Shown here piece by piece: positions 8,443 through 18,448 of a stretch of DNA of 64,000 bases. The DNA comes from an uncultured Saccharospirillaceae bacterium (GTDB lineage: Bacteria > Pseudomonadota > Gammaproteobacteria > Pseudomonadales > Oceanobacteraceae): NCBI GenBank assembly GCA_947503895.1, contig CANNFT010000001.1, positions 372,001-436,000 of the forward strand, given 5' to 3'. Under the pieces are notes generated by a model that saw nothing but the letters and a program-made list of their open reading frames with translations, was not told the origin of the DNA and did no database searches. The translations under genes were made by a program, and so were the position numbers. Each line of letters starts with the position of its first letter. The first letter of the stretch is position 1.

Positions 8443-10179
8443 TCAAAGTTTAAACCGCTCAATCGAATGATTCATTTTGTCAGACGCTTGCGACAGAGTT
8501 GAAATAATATTCACGAGATTGTCCGTATCCTCAACCAATCGGCCAGAATGATCGGCTGCATTGCTGAGATTACGTGCAATCTCAGAACTCACACTGCTTT
8601 GCTCTTCCGTCGAGGAGGCAATTGAAGTAGATAATTCAGAAATTTGTGACATGGAATGCAGGATATCCATGAATGATTGATCCACCCCACTCACCATATT
8701 AACGGTTTCCTGTAGTCCTGTTGATCCATGTTCAATCGCTGTAACGGCTTCACTGGATTTTTTTTGCAGCTGAGCAATCATACTCTCAATTTCTAAGGTC
8801 GATGACTGGGTTCGCTGCGCGAGGGACCGGACTTCATCTGCTACGACTGCAAACCCTCTCCCTTGTTCACCAGCCCGTGCGGCTTCAATGGCTGCATTTA
8901 ATGCAAGCAAATTCGTTTGCTCTGCAATAGTCTTAATAACATCCAAAACGGCACCCACTTTATCGCTTTCTTGGGCGAGATCGTTCATAACGGTGCTGGT
9001 TGTGCCAAATTCAACAGACAAATTACCCACCTGATCAACGGCTTTCTTGATAACAGCATTACCCTGATTCGCATTTGACTGCGCCGTTTTAGCCGCCTCA
9101 TCGGCCTGCATGGTGTGACTCGCGACATCGGTCAACGCAGTTGTCATTTCTTCTACCGCAGCTGCGGCTTGATCCAATTCTTGTTTTTGACTGTTTGAGA
9201 TCTTTTTCGTGCTGTTAACGGTGCCATGAATGCTTTTGGAAATTGAATTAATGGTTTTAGTCACCTCCACAACATCCAAAATAGCAGCTCGGAAATTATC
9301 AACTAACTTATTCACTTGTTTAGCGATGACACCCAATTCATCGTCCGAGTTTTGATTAATTTTTTGTGTTAGGTCAACATTTTCACCTATGTCAGTGAGT
9401 GCTTTGGAAATTCGTTGAATCGGCTTACTGATTTTTGTTCTCGCGATTAAGAATCCCCCCACAGAAAGCAAAACTAAAACCACGAGTAACACCGTGATCA
9501 CGCTGACTAAAAAGCTTACCTGACTGCTCGAATCTGCCGCGATACGATCGGTTCTAGCCCGTAAGTCAGAGATAAACTGAGAGATAGGTTTCATGATTTT
9601 TGCTTTTTCTTGGTGGTACAGTGGCGAATGTAAAAGCTCTCTCGCTAATTTAAAATCTGGCTCCCCTTTTACTGTGTATTCACCACTGCTATTGGCAAAA
9701 TTACCTTTCACTGCGTTCATTGCACGAACTTCGAGCCCGACTAACGCGTCCGAATTATTTTGTGCTTGGGTCAATAAATTAAATTCGTCCTTGGTAAAAT
9801 TCAATTCTTCCATTAGGGTTTTTAGTGGTTTCGTCAGGGTGTCGGGTCTAGGTTTTTGACCGTATTCCGTTACGAGGTCCCAGTAAATATTGTAATAACT
9901 TTCTGGCCTAGGCTTTTTCCCATTACGGATATCCAGAATATCGAAATACATTTTTTCATACTTTTCATCACCGGTAAGTACGTATGTTCGCCCTAGACGG
10001 GTTAAATCATCAGAACTTTGACGGAGCTCGTCCGCTAATAAATAGGAGTTAAGTCGATTTTCAGCGGCTTGATTAGAATCAGTCACCTGACCTTGAAGTC
10101 CAAACACCATTGCGGTTGTCAATACGACGATCAAGATATTAAAGCCAAAGACGAGTGTGAGAAGTCGTTTCAAAGACAT
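8443..10179 (-). CDS. methyl-accepting chemotaxis protein
   Basis: This chemoreceptor has a transmembrane segment near residues 5-25, a periplasmic sensor of about 200 residues, a second transmembrane segment near 225-248, a HAMP domain, and a long coiled-coil signalling domain with the conserved hairpin tip ([20 protein letters not shown]). The start at 10179 (MSLKRLL) is preferred: AGGTGG lies five bases upstream, and this site overlaps the alternative GTG at 10188. The ligand is unknown; the sensor domain, with paired [16 protein letters not shown] helices, suggests a helical bundle. No che genes are in the window, so it would feed a signalling array encoded elsewhere. Confidence 0.92.
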   Translation of the reverse strand: MSLKRLLTLVFGFNILIVVLTTAMVFGLQGQVTDSNQAAENRLNSYLLADELRQSSDDLTRLGRTYVLTGDEKYEKMYFDILDIRNGKKPRPESYYNIYWDLVTEYGQKPRPDTLTKPLKTLMEELNFTKDEFNLLTQAQNNSDALVGLEVRAMNAVKGNFANSSGEYTVKGEPDFKLARELLHSPLYHQEKAKIMKPISQFISDLRARTDRIAADSSSQVSFLVSVITVLLVVLVLLSVGGFLIARTKISKPIQRISKALTDIGENVDLTQKINQNSDDELGVIAKQVNKLVDNFRAAILDVVEVTKTINSISKSIHGTVNSTKKISNSQKQELDQAAAAVEEMTTALTDVASHTMQADEAAKTAQSNANQGNAVIKKAVDQVGNLSVEFGTTSTVMNDLAQESDKVGAVLDVIKTIAEQTNLLALNAAIEAARAGEQGRGFAVVADEVRSLAQRTQSSTLEIESMIAQLQKKSSEAVTAIEHGSTGLQETVNMVSGVDQSFMDILHSMSQISELSTSIASSTEEQSSVSSEIARNLSNAADHSGRLVEDTDNLVNIISTLSQASDKMNHSIERFKL

Positions 10180-10345
10180 TGTAGCCACCTATTTTTAACC
10201 CAGCTTGATCTAAGTTTAGCCATAAATGGTGCGTTTATTACTCAAATCCATATAACGATTCGCTCTTATCCCACTCAATAAACACACGCAATTTTGTGAT
10301 TGTCGTCATCTCCAGGCCCCTAAATACACGCTGTACAAGCTCTAT

Positions 10346-10375
10346 TTGACAATACCCTCCCAACAATATGGTACT
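10346..10375 (+). promoter_or_regulatory. candidate promoter of the acyl-CoA synthetase gene
   Basis: A perfect -35 hexamer TTGACA lies at 10346-10351. The -10 is less clear: TATGGT at 10367-10372 gives a 15-base spacer. The start point would fall just upstream of, or within, the palindrome at 10391-10442. Confidence 0.4.
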
Positions 10376-10390
10376 TTCGTACACTTAAAA

Positions 10391-10442
10391 TAGTTTCATA
10401 TTGAAACTTATTGAAATAGTATTAAGTTCCAATATGAAACTA
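10391..10442 (+). promoter_or_regulatory. 52-bp imperfect palindrome (operator or leader hairpin)
   Basis: The left arm (10391-10411) matches the reverse complement of the right arm (10422-10442) at 19 of 21 positions; the outer 13 bases are perfect. Each arm also holds a near-palindromic core of the form GTTTC-N5-GAAAC, although in the right arm one half-site reads GTTCC. It could therefore be two operator sites for a dimeric repressor, or one long leader hairpin. It lies just downstream of a TTGACA -35 element and 16 bases before the ATG at 10459. The binding factor is unknown. Confidence 0.7.
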
Positions 10443-10458
10443 ATACGAGAGTTGAATC

Positions 10459-12513
10459 ATGACCGTATCAACCATCGAAGACATTAACGAAATCGAGCAG
10501 ATCCTAGCGAAGGGCCAAAACGGGACGGATAAACGAGCGATTGATATCGCACAACTTGATGCGGCTTTTTCAGGTAGCACCTTTGACGCACTGTTACACG
10601 CCTGCCAGCGTCATGGGGATAAAACGGCACTCTCATTTTTACTGTCAGGCGATCACTATCAAAATCCGGTTAAAATCTCTTATCGAAAACTGGCAGAGCG
10701 TTTAATCCAAACAGCGAATATGTTCACTCAAGCCGGACTATCAGAGAAGGATGTCATTGCTTATGTTCTGCCCAATTTACCTGAGACTCATTACACATTG
10801 TGGGGAGGTGAAGGGGTTGCGAAAGTATTAGCGATCAATCCTTTGCTTGAAGAAAACCAAATGAAAGAGCTGTTGCTTCATAGCCAAGCAAAAGCCGTCG
10901 TCACCTTAGCGCCCTTTCCAGATACGGATATTTGGGAAAAAGTAGAGCGAATTTTGCCCGACCTACCCAACACCCAGAAAGTGTTCATGGTGGATGTCGC
11001 ACATCATGTCACTGGTATTAAAGGTCAGGTTGCAAAACTTTTGCAATGGAATGCCACTCGCAAAATAGAAAGAACACCCGGTAAGGAATACATCCATTTT
11101 CAATCGTCATTAGATCAACAATCAGCTCACCACTTACTCAGCCATAGAGTGATATTGGAACAAGATACAGCCTCTCTTTTTTGCACAGGCGGTACGACAG
11201 GGCTGCCAAAAATTGCACAGCATTCTCATGCCAATGAACTGGCGAATGCTAAAAGCATCGCACTGGTTGCGGGCGATATTATGAAGGAGGGGTCTGTCAT
11301 TCTTTGTGGTTTACCGCTTTTTCACGTCAATGCCGCTATCGTGACGGGACTCACAGCCTTCATTAACGGTTGTGAAGTCGTGCTAATGACTCCGCAGGGG
11401 TTTCGAGGCAAACATGTTTTTCAGAACTTTTGGAAAATCATAGAGCATTTTGGCGTCAATACATTTAGTGCTGTGCCCACCGTATATTCAACACTATTAC
11501 AGCAACCTGTTGGTGGCTCAGGCATTAAATCGTTGAAAATGGCACTTTGCGGCGCAGCACCCATGCCTGTGGAAGTCTTTAAAGCGTTCGAGCGGGTGAC
11601 TGGCGTCGAAATTGTAGAAGGTTACGGATTAACCGAGGGCACATGCGCCAGCAGCATTACGCCGCCCAATGGCAAAAAGAAAGTCGGGTCGATCGGCTTA
11701 CGCCTTCCCACCCAACAGATGCGCAACGCAATCCTAGATGAAGAAGGCCAATTTATACGTTTTTGTGGCGTTGATGAAGTGGGTGTACTGATGATTCGCG
11801 GCAAAAACGTCTTTAAGGGTTATTTAAATGATGAGCACAACCAAGGTATTTGGGTGACGGATAACCAGCAGAATATTTGGTTAAATACTGGCGACTTAGC
11901 TCGACAGGATACAGATCAATACTTTTGGCTGGCTGGCAGAAAGAAGGAGTTAATTGTTCGCGGAGGGCATAATATCGAGCCGAAGCTCATTGAAGAAGCG
12001 ATAGTGCAACACCCAATTGTTTCGTTAGCAGCCGCAATTGGCAGCCCAGACGCTCATGCTGGGGAGGTGCCCGTTGTTTACATACAGTTAAAAGAAGAAT
12101 TACACACTCAATACGAATTTGATAACAGGGGTGAGGCCTTTCTATCACCTAAAAGCCAAACCGTGATTTCTGAACTCGAGCGCTATATTAACGCAAACAT
12201 CCACGAACGAGCCGCCATTCCAAAGAGGATTATTCTTTGTAAGCAGCTTCCCCTCACTGCCGTTGGTAAGATATTTAAGCCAGAGTTGGAGATGCGTGAA
12301 ATCGCGAACGTGATCGTGGGTAACATTAAGGGACTAGCGGAAAATGTAAACCATGAAGCGGCGACTAAAATGGTGAATGTGACACAGCATAAATCATTAG
12401 GAATAGTGGCAGATCTTGATGTAAAAGATGCTGAATTGAAAACAGCGTTAAAATCTAAGTTGGCGCCTTACACCTTTAAGCATCAATTTGTCGGTGATAG
12501 TTCTTCGCAGTAG
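10459..12513 (+). CDS. AMP-binding acyl-CoA synthetase
   Basis: This 684-residue enzyme of the ANL superfamily activates a fatty or other carboxylic acid with ATP and CoA. Visible motifs are the P-loop TGGTTGLPK, the A5 motif EGYGLTEG, the A7 motif LNTGDLARQD, the hinge RKKELIVRGGHNIEP and the catalytic-lysine region LTAVGKIFKPEL. About 75 residues follow that lysine, a tail also seen in longer members of this group. Substrate specificity cannot be read. Its leader carries a long palindrome at 10391-10442, so the gene is probably tightly regulated. It converges on phaB, with which it may share acyl-CoA metabolism. Confidence 0.88.
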   Translation: MTVSTIEDINEIEQILAKGQNGTDKRAIDIAQLDAAFSGSTFDALLHACQRHGDKTALSFLLSGDHYQNPVKISYRKLAERLIQTANMFTQAGLSEKDVIAYVLPNLPETHYTLWGGEGVAKVLAINPLLEENQMKELLLHSQAKAVVTLAPFPDTDIWEKVERILPDLPNTQKVFMVDVAHHVTGIKGQVAKLLQWNATRKIERTPGKEYIHFQSSLDQQSAHHLLSHRVILEQDTASLFCTGGTTGLPKIAQHSHANELANAKSIALVAGDIMKEGSVILCGLPLFHVNAAIVTGLTAFINGCEVVLMTPQGFRGKHVFQNFWKIIEHFGVNTFSAVPTVYSTLLQQPVGGSGIKSLKMALCGAAPMPVEVFKAFERVTGVEIVEGYGLTEGTCASSITPPNGKKKVGSIGLRLPTQQMRNAILDEEGQFIRFCGVDEVGVLMIRGKNVFKGYLNDEHNQGIWVTDNQQNIWLNTGDLARQDTDQYFWLAGRKKELIVRGGHNIEPKLIEEAIVQHPIVSLAAAIGSPDAHAGEVPVVYIQLKEELHTQYEFDNRGEAFLSPKSQTVISELERYINANIHERAAIPKRIILCKQLPLTAVGKIFKPELEMREIANVIVGNIKGLAENVNHEAATKMVNVTQHKSLGIVADLDVKDAELKTALKSKLAPYTFKHQFVGDSSSQ

Positions 12514-12730
12514 CCAATTCAATATTCGAAGATTGTTAAGGGCACCTCTCATAGAGCGTAAAGTACGTTTACAGCGATGCCCTTTAATGACCACACTGGC
12601 GATTCTGTTTCGTATGGTCATTAAATCTTCTGAGTATGAGCGGTAATGCATAATTTACGACCCTTCAATTAAATCCACCCATTGCTCACTGCACGTCAAT
12701 ATCTAATGCAGACCACTAATAAAGCAATCG

Positions 12731-13483
12731 CTAATACATGTGCTGGCCTCCGTTTGCTGAGATATTGCTTCCGGTTATAAAACCTGAATTTTCATCTGCA
12801 AGGAAATTCACAATTCTAGCGACTTCCTCTGGCTCACCAAATCGCCCTACGGGTATGCCCTCGCGAATGGATTCGCGTACCGGCTCCGGTACATCCATGA
12901 TCATGCTGGTGGCAATGTACCCCGGAGAAATCGTGTTTACCGTGATGCCTTTCCGAGCCACTTCTTGGGCCAATGCCTTCGTGAAGCCATGAATACCCGC
13001 TTTAGCCGCGCTGTAATTGGTCTGACCAAATTGCCCTTTTTCGGCATTGATGGAGGAAATATTGATCACCCTTCCCCACCCTTTTTCCAGCATGCCATCA
13101 ATCACCAGCCGCGTAACATTGAACATAGAGTTGAGGTTCGTGTTAATGACTTCAATCCACTGAGAGGGTGTCATTCTTTTGAAAGTGGTATCACGCGTAA
13201 TACCAGCGTTGTTTACCAGAACATCGATCGACCCGAATTCTCGCTGGATGCCTTCGATACACTCCTTAGTACTTTCGTAATCCGTGATATTCCCGTAGGC
13301 GATGGCCATATCCAGGCCTGCTTTTGCCTGTGCCTGCTGCCATTTCTGGGCTTTTTCATGGCTGCCGCCACTATAGTAACCAGCGATGACTTGATAACCA
13401 TTGGCCGCCAAGTCTCGGCAGATGGCTGAGCCGATACCACCCGTACCACCTGTGACCAATGCAACACGCTGTTTATTTTCCAT
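12731..13483 (-). CDS. phaB: acetoacetyl-CoA reductase
   Basis: The 250-residue short-chain dehydrogenase would reduce acetoacetyl-CoA to (R)-3-hydroxybutyryl-CoA with NADPH for polyhydroxybutyrate synthesis. It has the nucleotide loop TGGTGGIG, NNAG at residues 91-94, the catalytic Ser144-Tyr157-Lys161, and the PhaB-typical SGG near residue 40 and C-terminal GGQHMY. The start has a strong AAGGAG site. The closest alternative is FabG, but the C-terminus and the YSGGSHEKAQKW insert favour PhaB. No polymer synthase gene is in the window. Confidence 0.88.
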   Translation of the reverse strand: MENKQRVALVTGGTGGIGSAICRDLAANGYQVIAGYYSGGSHEKAQKWQQAQAKAGLDMAIAYGNITDYESTKECIEGIQREFGSIDVLVNNAGITRDTTFKRMTPSQWIEVINTNLNSMFNVTRLVIDGMLEKGWGRVINISSINAEKGQFGQTNYSAAKAGIHGFTKALAQEVARKGITVNTISPGYIATSMIMDVPEPVRESIREGIPVGRFGEPEEVARIVNFLADENSGFITGSNISANGGQHMY

Positions 13484-13644
13484 GAGTATCTCCTTGAGGA
13501 ATGCTATTCACTGGTTCCTGCCTGATGAATAGCGGGACTGCGACCAAAACGGCCGTTAAGAAGTGTTGTTTTGTTATACTTAGGTATGAATTCTTTTGAG
13601 GTGCGGTATAATTCGCGCCTTTTTTTCGAATAGCGGGCCGGGCA

Positions 13645-15096
13645 ATGAAGTTCGTCATAAAACTCTTCCCTGAAATCACCATTAAGTCAAAACCTGTCCG
13701 TAAGCGATTTGTGGTACAGCTGAGGCGAAATATCAAAGATGTCCTTCAGGCTGCCAGCATCAAATGCAATGTACAAGGGCTCTGGGACGCCATTGAAGTC
13801 ATCATCACTGATGATGACCGAGAGGAACATGCCATCTCGTGTTTGACGAGAATTCCGGGTATTGCAAAAGTCCTGACGGTTAAGGAACACAGCTTCGAGA
13901 CTTTTGACGATATTCTGGAAATTACGAAAGATATTTTTATTCCTCAAATCGAAGGTAAGTCATTTTGTGTTCGTGTAAAGCGTACCGGTGATCATTCATT
14001 TAAATCTGTCGATGTTGAACGCTATATTGGCGGCGGACTCTTAAAATATTCTCAAAATGCACGCGTTGACTTGTACAATCCCGAATACACTGTCCGAATG
14101 GAAATTCGAAAACAGCGTTTGCACACTATTAGTGCTATTCATGACGGTTTAGGTGGTTATCCATTGGGATGCCAGGATTCCGTATTGTCATTAATCTCTG
14201 GCGGATTTGACTCAAATGTCGCCAGTTATTTAATGAACCGTCGTGGATTAAGAACGCATTTTCTATTCTTTAATTTGGGTGGCACTGCACACGAAGTCGG
14301 CGTAAAGCAAGTTTCACATTATTTATGGAGTACATTTGGCTCTTCTCACAGTGTAAAATTTGTCACGATTCCCTTTGAGGATGTTGTCGCAGAAATATTA
14401 CAAAATGTTGATAATTCCCAAATGGGTGTCATTTTAAAAAGAATGATGCTGCGTGCCGCGAGCCAGATTGCCGAAGAGCTTAATATAGAAGCACTCGTCA
14501 CAGGTGAAAGCATTGCTCAAGTGTCTAGTCAGACATTGCGAAACTTAACCGTCATTGACTCTGTTACAGACACATTGGTATTGCGCCCATTGGTCACAAT
14601 GGACAAACCCGAAATCGTCGATATATCCCGCAAAATAGGCACTTATGAGTATGCAGCTACTATGCCGGAATTTTGTGGGGTTATTTCTGTTAAACCTACG
14701 ACACGTGCAAAAATCGAAAAAGTTGAACACGAAGAGTCTAAATTTGATTTTTCTGTATTAGACAAAGCCATTGAAAATAGAGTGATCGAAAAAATTCAAA
14801 ATGTTTTGTCGTCAACTCAAAGTGTCATGGATGTGGAGCTTGTGTCTATTCCTGCGGCGAGCGATGTCATAATTGATATTCGACCACCGCTAGAAGAAGA
14901 GCGAAAACCCCTTCTATTAACAAACAATGTTGTAAAGAAGATTCCGTTTTTCGAACTAGGCAAAGCCAAAACGGATTTCGAAAGTGGTCAAAATTACTTG
15001 TTGTATTGTGAGAAAGGCACAATGAGCCAAATGCATGCTCAGCAATTGAATCAGGAAGGCATGGTCAATATTAAGGTGTTCAAGCCCGACGCGTAA
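13645..15096 (+). CDS. thiI: tRNA 4-thiouridine sulfurtransferase
   Basis: ThiI inserts sulfur into uridine 8 of tRNA and, in many bacteria, helps thiamine thiazole synthesis. The 483-residue protein matches the usual length of the long form with a rhodanese domain. It has an N-terminal ferredoxin-like and THUMP region, the ATP-binding PP-loop SGGFDS (185-190), Cys344 in PEFCGV, and the persulfide-carrying Cys455 in YCEKG of the C-terminal rhodanese domain. Both catalytic cysteines are present. It is transcribed divergently from phaB and followed by a strong terminator. Confidence 0.96.
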   Translation: MKFVIKLFPEITIKSKPVRKRFVVQLRRNIKDVLQAASIKCNVQGLWDAIEVIITDDDREEHAISCLTRIPGIAKVLTVKEHSFETFDDILEITKDIFIPQIEGKSFCVRVKRTGDHSFKSVDVERYIGGGLLKYSQNARVDLYNPEYTVRMEIRKQRLHTISAIHDGLGGYPLGCQDSVLSLISGGFDSNVASYLMNRRGLRTHFLFFNLGGTAHEVGVKQVSHYLWSTFGSSHSVKFVTIPFEDVVAEILQNVDNSQMGVILKRMMLRAASQIAEELNIEALVTGESIAQVSSQTLRNLTVIDSVTDTLVLRPLVTMDKPEIVDISRKIGTYEYAATMPEFCGVISVKPTTRAKIEKVEHEESKFDFSVLDKAIENRVIEKIQNVLSSTQSVMDVELVSIPAASDVIIDIRPPLEEERKPLLLTNNVVKKIPFFELGKAKTDFESGQNYLLYCEKGTMSQMHAQQLNQEGMVNIKVFKPDA

Positions 15097-15134
15097 TCAA
15101 TCCTTGAAACCGTCATTTTGTGACCGATCAATAT

Positions 15135-15173
15135 AAAAAAGGCTGACAGGTTTTAATTGTCAGCCTTTTTTTT
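15135..15173 (+). terminator. bidirectional intrinsic terminator after thiI
   Basis: An eight-pair G/C-rich stem (15141-15148 with 15158-15165) is flanked by AAAAAA on the left and TTTTTTTT on the right. It closes thiI and could also catch leftward transcripts from the DUF350 gene. Confidence 0.9.
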
Positions 15174-15373
15174 GTCTATTTTAGGCGAATATTTGAATGC
15201 CGTGCATTTACTAGTCGAGTAGTGTAAATCGCTGGTATGACTTAATTTAGTCTTTAAACCCACGCTTAATGTTCATCTGACGACTATATCAGGGATAAAT
15301 GGCGATTCTTTCCTCATTCTTGCCTGATACCCAGAGTATGCGATCAGGCTCGATGCACGATATCAAGCGCTTG

Positions 15374-16213
15374 TTAGCTGGCCAGTGCAGGCAGTATTAG
15401 CCCCCAACCGAAATACACAGCTCCTTCTAAAACGGGACGGCCGGTTTCAAAAGCCCCCTTTTTTGGCAACACGATACGTGTACAAAGGTCTGACAACGCC
15501 ATATAAGCCAGCAGAAAAACAACAGAACTGACTAACCAAGCAAGCACTGCCAACTCAAATTGAAACTCCATTGAGGCTGCAAAATGCGCGCTACCGCTGA
15601 TGGCCAGTGCCGCTCCCATATGTTGAGCCGCTGCTTTGATGACATACGGCATCTCCATATTCTTCACGGCTTCTAAAAGATGGCCTTTCCCCCATAAAAC
15701 TTTTAAACGAGTTTCCAAAGCCAATAAGCATTGGGAAATGGCAAAGCCAAAAAACATGGCAATCAACCCTAAGTTGGCATCTTGTGAGGCCCACTGCATG
15801 GCGGATCGAATGACAATTGCCGTGCCCAATAAATGTGCACCCAGCAAGATGGCCGCACAAACATTGCCCTCTTGAATGGCGGCTTTTAAATTAAATGAAG
15901 GCAAAATTACCTTATCTTGAGTCCAAGCGCCTATTTGAAGTAACAGCATGGCTAATAACCCATAACTGATCACCAGTAACCATTCATCAAGTAGTGAGAC
16001 ACTAAAGGCACCAGAGGTGACACCGGTCAATGCCACGATCAGCGCCAATACGGCTGCGGCAGTTTCAACATTCGTCGCATCAGAGCGCACGCTGGTGGGC
16101 TTAACGATTAGGCGGCTCACCCAGCGCATGGCTGCGACCAATATAAAAATCGCAAATAGATCAACCAATAAAAATGCGAGGTAGGTGGGGTCTGCCGAGA
16201 ACATATTGGACAT
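15374..16213 (-). CDS. DUF350-type inner-membrane protein
   Basis: The 279-residue protein is almost entirely hydrophobic, with about eight transmembrane segments arranged as two similar halves, as in DUF350 proteins. The sequence ends with a segment containing VYFGWGLILPAL. The function of the family is not established. It is divergent from xthA across a 91-base gap and convergent with thiI. Family assignment is by pattern and could be refined by a profile search. Confidence 0.7.
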   Translation of the reverse strand: MSNMFSADPTYLAFLLVDLFAIFILVAAMRWVSRLIVKPTSVRSDATNVETAAAVLALIVALTGVTSGAFSVSLLDEWLLVISYGLLAMLLLQIGAWTQDKVILPSFNLKAAIQEGNVCAAILLGAHLLGTAIVIRSAMQWASQDANLGLIAMFFGFAISQCLLALETRLKVLWGKGHLLEAVKNMEMPYVIKAAAQHMGAALAISGSAHFAASMEFQFELAVLAWLVSSVVFLLAYMALSDLCTRIVLPKKGAFETGRPVLEGAVYFGWGLILPALAS

Positions 16214-16304
16214 GAACTTACCTAATTCCTTTGACTAACGACGTAAATGCATTCAAAGGGGTATAATGCCGACTTTTGAACCGCAATCACAGGATTATAG
16301 CGCA

Positions 16305-17123
16305 ATGAAAGTGGTCTCGTTTAATGTCAATGGTATTCGTGCACGATTACACCAGATGGAAGCGTTAATTCAGTCACAGAACCCAGATATTATCGGCATA
16401 CAAGAAGTGAAAGCGCTGGAAGAACAATTCCCATTTCAAGACATTAATAACATGGGAATGAACGCGGAAGTGCATTCCCAAAAAGCGCACTACGGCGTGG
16501 CTACTCTGTCCAAATTACCCGTCGTGAGTTGTCAAAAAGGCTATCCATCCGATGACGATGAGTCCCAACGCCGATTTATTCACACTCAACATGCGTTAAA
16601 CAATGGTGAGACACTGCATGTATTAAACGGATATTTTCCGCAGGGCGAAAATCGCGCACACGAAACTAAATTTCCTGCCAAACAAAAATACTATGCTGAT
16701 TTATTGCACTATCTCGAAAGCGAATTTAAGCCGACCGATAACGTTATCGTAATGGGTGACATAAATGTTGCACCGCAAGATTCCGACATTGGCATCGGTC
16801 CACAAAATGCAAAGCGTTGGCTCAAGACCGGAAAATGTGCATTCTTGCCTGAAGAACGCGAGTGGGTGCAAAAAATTATGGATTGGGGTTTAAAAGATAG
16901 TTACCGCGTATTAAACCCCGATGTTACTGATCGGTTTAGTTGGTTCGACTATCGCAGTAAAGGGTTTGAAGACGAACCGAAGCGTGGACTACGAATTGAT
17001 TTGATTATGATCACTCAACCATTAGTTGGCGCTTTAATTAACGCCGGCATCGACTACGGTATTCGTGGACTTGAAAAACCCTCGGATCACGCGCCTATCT
17101 TTATAGAACTGGATTTACCGTAG
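16305..17123 (+). CDS. xthA: exodeoxyribonuclease III
   Basis: XthA is the main AP endonuclease and 3'-to-5' exonuclease of base-excision repair. The ATG at 16305 gives 272 residues starting MKVVSFNVNGIRAR, which matches the family start; an upstream ATG at 16266 only adds an unrelated tail. Family motifs are IIGIQEVKA (metal-binding Glu), GDINVAPQDSDIG (Asp and Asn of the active site), RIDLIM, and the final PSDHAPIFIEL with the catalytic His. It lacks a close downstream partner and is convergent with a LysR gene. Confidence 0.95.
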   Translation: MKVVSFNVNGIRARLHQMEALIQSQNPDIIGIQEVKALEEQFPFQDINNMGMNAEVHSQKAHYGVATLSKLPVVSCQKGYPSDDDESQRRFIHTQHALNNGETLHVLNGYFPQGENRAHETKFPAKQKYYADLLHYLESEFKPTDNVIVMGDINVAPQDSDIGIGPQNAKRWLKTGKCAFLPEEREWVQKIMDWGLKDSYRVLNPDVTDRFSWFDYRSKGFEDEPKRGLRIDLIMITQPLVGALINAGIDYGIRGLEKPSDHAPIFIELDLP

Positions 17124-17346
17124 TCACAGAAACGTCTTATTTAGTTTCACTGTACAGTGGGTCTCGTTAATCGGCTCAAACCTTTTCGAGAAATTACGTT
17201 TTTCAAATGCCGCTCTCTGAATAAAAGTTGAGCGGCATATTGAGATAAAATCACGGTCATCGTCATGTTTGTCGCAGCCATCATGTACTGATATTGACAC
17301 GGCACGAATAAAAACTTATGCCATCGTTCTTGATAACAACCCATCA

Positions 17347-18228
17347 TCAATACAACCGATTTGGGAAGTCTGACCTTATAAAATCTAAATAGCACTTTAA
17401 TGCCTTCGATTGTTTTTTTCGGTCGGGGTAGAGCATATAGTAATCGTTATCAGGGGCTTTCAAGCCAGTCAACACGGTTAACTCCCCTGCTTCAATTTGA
17501 GTGCGGCATACAAACGTGGGCAACATAGCCAAGCCTCGACCTGCCATACATGCCTCCCTCAACGCCATTAAAGAATTACAATTAAATTTTACAGGCACTT
17601 CGATTTTCTCAACTCGCGATTGATTCAACAGTGGCCAGTGAGTCAGACTAAAATGCCCAAGGCATTCATAATCCCTTAATGTATTCACTGTCGGCTCAGG
17701 TAAATCAACTAAATATTGAGGGCTCGCCACGACACAACGATCAATTTTACTCAACTTGCGACACACCATTGTCGAATCAGGCAATGGCCCTGTTCGAAAT
17801 GCCACATCAATGCCTTGTTTAATCACATCAAGCTTGTCATCGGTTACCAATAATTCCACCTCTATGCTGGGGTAGCGCTGCTGAAAGCGCGCTAGAAGTG
17901 GGCCATGTATGATAATTCCAGACGCTTCAGGCGCTGTAATTCTGAGCTTGCCCGTCGGATGATCTCGCCAATCATTCAGCGCAAAATTAGCGTCTTCCGC
18001 CGCTATCAACATCCGATTACAGTGCTTGTAATATACCTCGCCAGCCGTCGTTAAGCTGAGGCTGCGTGTACTGCGCAACAACAATTTAACATCCAGTTGT
18101 TCCTCTAGCGCAGATACCTGCTGCGAAACAGTTGATCGGGGTACACCAAGCGCTTTAGCCGCTCCGGTAAAACTCTTGTGTTTCACAACGAGTGCAAAGC
18201 TGGCCATGCGTGTTAACGGTAAGCTCAT
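17347..18228 (-). CDS. LysR-family transcriptional regulator
   Basis: The 293-residue protein has a LysR winged-helix domain at residues 1-60 (FTGAAKALGVPRSTVSQQVSALE) and a C-terminal ligand-binding domain. It is in the subgroup with 'GKLRITAPEASG', typical of regulators of quinone reductases and efflux genes. It is transcribed away from the dehydrogenase gene at 18570, the usual arrangement for a LysR protein controlling its divergent neighbour. A good candidate operator lies between them at 18425-18448. Confidence 0.92.
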   Translation of the reverse strand: MSLPLTRMASFALVVKHKSFTGAAKALGVPRSTVSQQVSALEEQLDVKLLLRSTRSLSLTTAGEVYYKHCNRMLIAAEDANFALNDWRDHPTGKLRITAPEASGIIIHGPLLARFQQRYPSIEVELLVTDDKLDVIKQGIDVAFRTGPLPDSTMVCRKLSKIDRCVVASPQYLVDLPEPTVNTLRDYECLGHFSLTHWPLLNQSRVEKIEVPVKFNCNSLMALREACMAGRGLAMLPTFVCRTQIEAGELTVLTGLKAPDNDYYMLYPDRKKQSKALKCYLDFIRSDFPNRLY

Positions 18229-18424
18229 ACTGCAGTCCTGTTCAGAATGTATTCAATGCCCCGCGCCACAATCGGTATGCCTAACCCGTCGATAATCACA
18301 ACTTAGGTGCTCATATGACGGCCAATCAAAGGCTCTAAGCGCGCAGAGGCTAAAGCAAAGGGCGTGTTCATGCCCCTACTTAGGTTCATTAAATCGACCC
18401 ACTGCCTGTTTAGCGCTAGCCGAT

Positions 18425-18448
18425 CATTGTTCAATTTTTTGAACAGTG
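18425..18448. promoter_or_regulatory. candidate LysR operator in the divergent promoter region
   Basis: Two 10-base arms, CATTGTTCAA and TTGAACAGTG, are complementary at nine positions around TTTT. The core fits the T-N11-A pattern of LysR boxes. A TATACT -10-like hexamer lies at 18490-18495 in front of the dehydrogenase gene. The whole gap 18229-18569 (341 bases) shows no other gene or repeat. Confidence 0.6.

Noticed and set aside
10391..10442. PsrA/FadR operator
   Set aside because: The core is GTTTC-N5-GAAAC, which does not match the CAAAC-N-GTTTG consensus I know for PsrA.
10459..12513. Fusion of the acyl-CoA synthetase with a second domain because of its long tail
   Set aside because: A tail of this kind after the catalytic lysine occurs in longer members of the same group; no separate domain is evident.
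12731..13483. FabG instead of PhaB
   Set aside because: The YSGG loop near residue 40 and the C-terminal GGQHMY are typical of acetoacetyl-CoA reductases.
17148..17159. 12-bp palindrome CACTGTACAGTG after xthA, considered as a LexA box
   Set aside because: It lacks the CTGT-N8-ACAG spacing and lies downstream of xthA, not in a promoter.
17147..17395. 82-codon minus-strand frame after xthA
   Set aside because: It overlaps the 3' end of the LysR gene in another frame and has no coding signals; I treat 17124-17346 as intergenic.
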